Both the position numbers and the translations under genes were made by a program. From the NCBI GenBank assembly GCA_007123455.1, contig SKKZ01000119.1:1-8410 (forward strand): a stretch of 8,410 nt of DNA, written 5' to 3'. The first letter of the stretch is position 1; the number at the start of each line of letters is the position of its first letter. The notes below the pieces were generated by a model. It was not told the DNA's origin. It saw only the letters and a program-made list of their open reading frames with translations, and made no database searches. This document shows positions 5,628 through 8,410 of this stretch, one piece after another. The DNA comes from Coriobacteriia bacterium (GTDB lineage Bacteria > Actinomycetota > Coriobacteriia > Anaerosomatales > SLCP01).

Positions 5628-6033
5628 AAAGGAATGAGCCGAGATGGCCTTCGCATCGCCCGAGGCTCCCCTCCAAAGGGATATCCTTGAGGGCTCTTGG
5701 CCGATGGAGCCTTCACTCCCAGCCGCACCCTCGCATATCCAGGGGCTTATGCCCGACTCTCCGGTGACCAGTCCTACCGTAAGTCCTTCTGTCAGTAAGC
5801 CTGCCTCTCCTGAGGCGGCTGGTCGAATCGATTACTCTCAACGAACCAAACGACTCCTCAGCGAGGTCATCCGGAGGTCTTATCTGCCATCCCGGCTGAA
5901 TCCTGGCTCTGCGTCTCATCCAATGAGATGCATCCACCCTTTCGGCCGCCTAGGCTTCCTGTTCCGCGTGGGCCTGCGGCCAGACCCGCGCCTACCAGGA
6001 ATATACCCCGGTACACCACTCAGTTATCACGCA
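5628..6033. other. Non-coding stretch with dense inverted repeats, candidate structured RNA
   Basis: About 400 bases between convergent genes without a convincing protein. Plus-strand frame from 5644 is open but continues antisense through the selenoprotein gene and shows no domain. Local complementary segments are dense: 5663-5669 with 5706-5712 (7 bp), 5669-5673 with 5689-5693, 5743-5746 with 5751-5754, 5766-5771 with 5819-5824 enclosing 5801-5807 with 5812-5818 (7 bp, one G-T), 5856-5859 with 5863-5866, 5911-5919 with 5923-5931 (9 bp, 3-base loop), and a three-tier stem 5956-5961/5996-6001, 5965-5968/5987-5990, 5971-5974/5978-5981. Minus-strand loops are purine-rich, with one CC-GAAA-GG, which weakly favours a minus-strand RNA ending at the 5578-5627 hairpin. 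I recognise no known RNA class and found no good promoter. Confidence 0.4.
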
Positions 6034-6738
6034 CTACTCAAGCGCATCGAGCATTCTGCGCATCTCGGCCTCGGAGGTCTCGCCAACAGCCCGATCCACC
6101 TCTACTCCGTCACTGTTCACGAAGACGAACGTCGGGACGTACTGCGCTCCGTAGCTGCGCATGAGTTCCTGCCCTTCGGAACTCTTGTCCACATCATAGA
6201 TCCTGAACTCGACCCTACCCTCGTACTCCTGCTTGAGCCTGTCGACCACAGGCTTCATCGTTATGCACGCTGGTCACCAGTCGGTCGAGAACTCGTACAT
6301 CACCGGTGCGGCACCGGGTGTGACGTCTGCGGGCATGGGGGCGATCTCGCTCCCACGCTCCAGGTCACCGTCCCAGGCGATTATGCCGGCAGCCAGGTGG
6401 TATACGGTTTCGAATCCCTGCGCCTCCAGATAGCTCACGGCGTGCGCCGAACGAGCGCCTGTGGTGCAGTAGATGAGTATCGGCTCTGCTCGATCCCACT
6501 CCGAAGCGCTCGCACCGAGTGAATCCATCGGTACGTTCTCGGCACCGGGGAGATGGCTGAGCTCGAACTCGCCGGGTGTTCGTACGTCGATAACCCTCAC
6601 GCCCTCGGCCACGAGTTCACCGGCGCGCGAAGGTGTCACGTTCTCGACTCCTTCATCGGCAGGGCTCATCAGCAGCACGCCTCCGACGATCACTGCGATG
6701 GCGACCCCGCCCCAGATCAACGCTCTCCTGTAGTCCAT
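6034..6738 (-). CDS. Membrane-anchored rhodanese-thioredoxin selenoprotein (in-frame TGA as Sec)
   Basis: Read through one TGA, this is a 234-residue protein. An N-terminal hydrophobic segment (about 8-24) anchors or exports it. A rhodanese domain (about 33-125) has DVRTPGEF and the active-site loop Cys91-TTGARS. A thioredoxin domain (about 144-234) has STDW-[TGA]-PAC, so the codon at 6274-6276 occupies the first position of the CxxC motif (residue 155, resolving Cys at 158), with the cis-Pro loop YVPTF (Pro202) and a normal thioredoxin end. Frame, spacing and homology continue perfectly across the TGA, and a SECIS-like hairpin follows. It is therefore read as selenocysteine rather than two genes. 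The ATG at 6738 has GGAAGG five bases upstream. The likely role is extracytoplasmic sulfur transfer or persulfide handling, with the Sec-thioredoxin reducing the rhodanese persulfide or other disulfides; this is inferred. The alternative is a pseudogene with a TGC/TGT to TGA mutation, which the hairpin makes less likely. Confidence 0.85.
6236..6254 (-). promoter_or_regulatory. SECIS-like hairpin downstream of the Sec UGA
   Basis: On the minus strand a perfect 7-bp stem, AGCCTGT with ACAGGCT, closes the 5-base loop GGTCG. With the A at 6255 bulged, two more pairs form (6256-6257 with 6234-6235). It starts 19 bases after the TGA, with the loop 26 bases after it, inside the coding region, as bacterial SECIS elements do. 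The apical GGUC and the 5' bulge resemble the E. coli fdhF SECIS bound by SelB. No structure computation was run. Confidence 0.7.
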
Positions 6739-6771
6739 ACGTGCCTTCCGTCCATCGGCTGCTCGGGTTCA

Positions 6772-6801
6772 ATTATACCCGACGGGGTATTCTTGCGACA
6801 A
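6772..6801 (-). promoter_or_regulatory. Promoter of the selenoprotein gene
   Basis: The minus strand has a perfect -10 TATAAT (6772-6777) and a -35 TTGTCG (6796-6801, 4 of 6 matches) with an 18-base spacer. The -10 lies 33 bases before the ATG at 6738. This is a housekeeping-type sigma promoter; its spacer is occupied by a palindrome that probably is an operator. Confidence 0.7.
6775..6790. promoter_or_regulatory. CsoR/CstR-like operator in the promoter spacer
   Basis: The 16-base inverted repeat, ATACCCCGTCGGGTAT on the minus strand, has perfect 6-base arms (ATACCC and GGGTAT). It sits between the -35 and -10 and overlaps the -10, an ideal position for a repressor. The arms match the ATACCC...GGGTAT pattern of CsoR-family operators (copper CsoR; persulfide-sensing CstR, which controls rhodanese genes in Staphylococcus aureus). 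Identity of the regulator is inferred from motif plus target gene. Confidence 0.55.
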
Positions 6802-6922
6802 CCGCAGCCCGAATCGCTGTCGTTGCGCCGGGTGCCGATCGTCTTCATAGGAGCAAGGACCCGACCAAATGCCTCCCGGTCGTCTAAACTACTCCTGTGA
6901 TGCGCCGAGAAAGGGTCGCCCC

Positions 6923-8410
6923 ATGCCGGAGTCGTGGACCGAAGTGCCCGCAGCTACTGACCGTTCCGGCCTGGAGCCGCCGCTCCGGGGCGAGCTGCTG
7001 AGCACGGAGAGGATCGCCGAGGCCGCGCGGCGTATCGCCCGTGCCCAGGCCTGGACGACCGAAGCTCCGCCCGCGACCACACCGCTCATCCCTTTGGTCA
7101 AACGCGCCTCGGAGTCTCTCAGGTCCGACAACGTGATTCTCTCGGCTGCCGTGCGCAAGCTGCATCCGGTCTCTCCTGCCACCGACTGGCTTCTCGACAA
7201 CTACTACCTCATCGAAGAGCAGGTGCGCGCGGTAGAGCATGACCTGCCGACACGCTACGGCGTGGAGCTTCCACGACTGACCGACGAGCCGCTCGAAGGC
7301 TTTCCCCGAATCTACGAGGCAGCCGTTTCACTCGTGAGCTACACCGACGCGAGGCTCGACGACGAGTTCCTCTACCGTTTCGTCGCCGGCTTCCAGGACG
7401 TAGCTCCGCTCACCATCGGTGAGGTGTGGGCGGTCCCTATCATGCTGCGCATCTCGCTCGTTGAGAACCTGCGACGGCTCTCAGCCCGCGTCGTGCGCTC
7501 ATACCGTGCGACGCGGGCCGCCGACGAGTGGGCCGAGCGCCTGCTGCTGACCGCCCAGGACCAGCCCGATGAGCTGCGTGGCTTACTCGACGAGCTCGCG
7601 CGGGTGGCCCCGGATGCCGCGCCTGCCTTCTATGTTCGTCTCTCGCAGCGCCTCCAGGGTGAGGACGCCGGGGCCGAGGCAACCAACGCCTTCATCGCGC
7701 GACGATTCGTCTCCGCAGGCCACAACCTTGATGCGCTCGCTCACCAGCTCCAACAGGAGCAAGCTGCCGATCAGGTGTCGATCGCCAACAGCATAACGTC
7801 GGTACGCTTTCTCGAAGCCAATGACTGGAAGAGCTTCTTCGAGGAAACGAGCTTCGTCGAGCACATCCTGCGAGAAGACCCCTCCGGGGTCTATCCGCGC
7901 ATGGACTTCGCCAGCCGCAACCGGTACCGGGGCGTGCTGGAGACCCTCGCGCGTCGCTGCCCGCTCGGCGAGATCGAGGTTGCCGAGGCGGTGGTGAGCT
8001 GGTCGCTCGAGGTATCCGCCGCCGAGCAGGCTGATTCTGCGAGCGGGCACGTCGGCTACTACCTGGCCGATGAGGGCAGGGCCGAGCTGGAGAGAAGCAT
8101 CGACTACCGGCCCGGGACTCGCGACCGGGTGGACCGTGTACTGCACGCGCACCGGGGGCTCGCGTATTGGGGAAGCATCTCCGGCGTGACGGCGGTCCTC
8201 GCTGCGCTCCTCGGCTTCTACACCCTGACCGTCGGCGCATCGCCTGCGGCCACCACGCTGCTGATACTTCTCGCGATCCCGCTTCTCGCCGAGGTCGCAC
8301 TCACCATCACCAATCGCCTGGCCGCGTGGGCGTTCCCACCGCGGGTCCTGCCCAAGCTCGACTACCTCCAGCCCATCGACCAGCCCCACCGGACCCTCGT
8401 GGTGGTTCCC
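6923..8410 (+). CDS. ndvB: Cyclic beta-1,2-glucan synthase family protein (NdvB/ChvB), N-terminal part
   Basis: 496 codons are open from the ATG at 6923 to the window edge, with no stop. The sequence matches the N-terminal region of the very large NdvB/ChvB family (GT84 glycosyltransferase plus GH94 phosphorylase-type domains). Matching stretches are RIYEAAVSLVSYTDARLDDE, LTIGEVWAVPIMLRISLVENLRRL, SIANSITSVRFLEANDWKSF, DPSGVYPRMDFASRNRYR, two hydrophobic helices at about 416-458, and the entry to the glycosyltransferase domain, LDYLQPIDQPHRTLVVVP. Such proteins make or trim beta-1,2-glucans at the membrane in an osmotic or envelope role; whether this one is a synthase cannot be judged without the C-terminus. 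AAAGGG lies upstream of 6923. An in-frame ATG at 6869 with AAGGA before it is an alternative start adding 18 residues. It is divergent from the selenoprotein gene, with about 180 bases between them. Confidence 0.87.
   Translation, partial: MPESWTEVPAATDRSGLEPPLRGELLSTERIAEAARRIARAQAWTTEAPPATTPLIPLVKRASESLRSDNVILSAAVRKLHPVSPATDWLLDNYYLIEEQVRAVEHDLPTRYGVELPRLTDEPLEGFPRIYEAAVSLVSYTDARLDDEFLYRFVAGFQDVAPLTIGEVWAVPIMLRISLVENLRRLSARVVRSYRATRAADEWAERLLLTAQDQPDELRGLLDELARVAPDAAPAFYVRLSQRLQGEDAGAEATNAFIARRFVSAGHNLDALAHQLQQEQAADQVSIANSITSVRFLEANDWKSFFEETSFVEHILREDPSGVYPRMDFASRNRYRGVLETLARRCPLGEIEVAEAVVSWSLEVSAAEQADSASGHVGYYLADEGRAELERSIDYRPGTRDRVDRVLHAHRGLAYWGSISGVTAVLAALLGFYTLTVGASPAATTLLILLAIPLLAEVALTITNRLAAWAFPPRVLPKLDYLQPIDQPHRTLVVVP

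Noticed and set aside
5881..5940. Resemblance to a c-di-GMP (GEMM-I) riboswitch core on the minus strand (GACGCAGAGCC followed by AGCCGGGATGGC)
   Set aside because: Similar words to GACGCAAAGCC and AGCCGGGTTGCC occur, but the gap between them is too short for the P3 helix, the 5' conserved part is not seen, and no gene follows in the right orientation.
6034..6258. Separate 74-residue thioredoxin-like gene starting at the ATG at 6258
   Set aside because: It would begin after the CxxC motif, lacks the first strand of the fold and has no ribosome site. It joins the upstream rhodanese frame perfectly through the TGA, so it is the C-terminal end of one selenoprotein.
5644..6522. Long plus-strand open frame of 292 codons
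   Set aside because: Its second half is antisense to the rhodanese-thioredoxin gene, its first half overlaps the repeat-rich region, and its sequence (Pro/Ser-rich, then mixed) shows no recognisable domain.
7583..8389. Minus-strand open frame of 268 codons
   Set aside because: It is fully antisense to the NdvB-family gene, whose conserved motifs fix the coding strand; long antisense frames are common in GC-rich DNA.

Overview
This is a GC-rich stretch of bacterial chromosome with dense, overlapping genes. A three-half-site GlnR-like operator lies upstream of amtB. There is also a selenocysteine-encoding gene and a split, Mbh-ordered Mrp antiporter operon. Together these suggest an anaerobic or facultative member of the Actinomycetota, possibly a Coriobacteriia-like lineage. 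That placement is an inference from gene content; no taxonomic marker is present.

Left part, 1-2993, minus strand: a tightly coupled operon for a multisubunit cation/proton antiporter module (Mrp/Mnh/Mbh type). In transcription order it encodes MrpE, MrpF, MrpG, an MbhD-like piece of the MrpA C-terminus, a fusion of the MbhE-like MrpA piece with MrpB, then MrpC and MrpD. MrpD is cut by the window edge. Nearly every stop overlaps the next start by 4-8 bases. No large NuoL-like MrpA N-terminus is present, and the order matches the membrane module of Mbh-type hydrogenases as well as split Mrp antiporters.

Middle, 3025-3195, minus strand: a tRNA-Ala(TGC) gene with its own extended -10 promoter and a strong hairpin terminator. 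Then on the plus strand, 3235-5627, comes a nitrogen-acquisition operon. It has a GlnR-like site, amtB (ammonium channel with signal peptide), glnK (canonical 112-residue PII) and a second divergent 112-residue PII. A 17-bp perfect hairpin separates the two PII genes, and a 22-bp perfect terminator hairpin ends the operon. AmtB imports ammonium, and PII proteins sense ATP/ADP and 2-oxoglutarate and plug AmtB.

Right part: 5628-6033 has no convincing gene but is unusually rich in local inverted repeats, and may be a structured RNA. The minus-strand gene at 6034-6738 looks at first like two ORFs, a rhodanese and a truncated thioredoxin. It is best read as one membrane-anchored rhodanese-thioredoxin selenoprotein: an in-frame TGA sits exactly at the first cysteine position of the thioredoxin CxxC motif and is followed by a SECIS-like hairpin. 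Its promoter carries a palindrome like CsoR/CstR operators, which suggests persulfide- or copper-linked control. Divergently on the plus strand, 6923 to the window end encodes the N-terminal 496 residues of a cyclic beta-1,2-glucan synthase (NdvB/ChvB) family protein.

The most notable item is the selenocysteine rhodanese-thioredoxin fusion with its predicted persulfide-type operator. The unexplained structured intergenic region and the divergent second PII protein come next.
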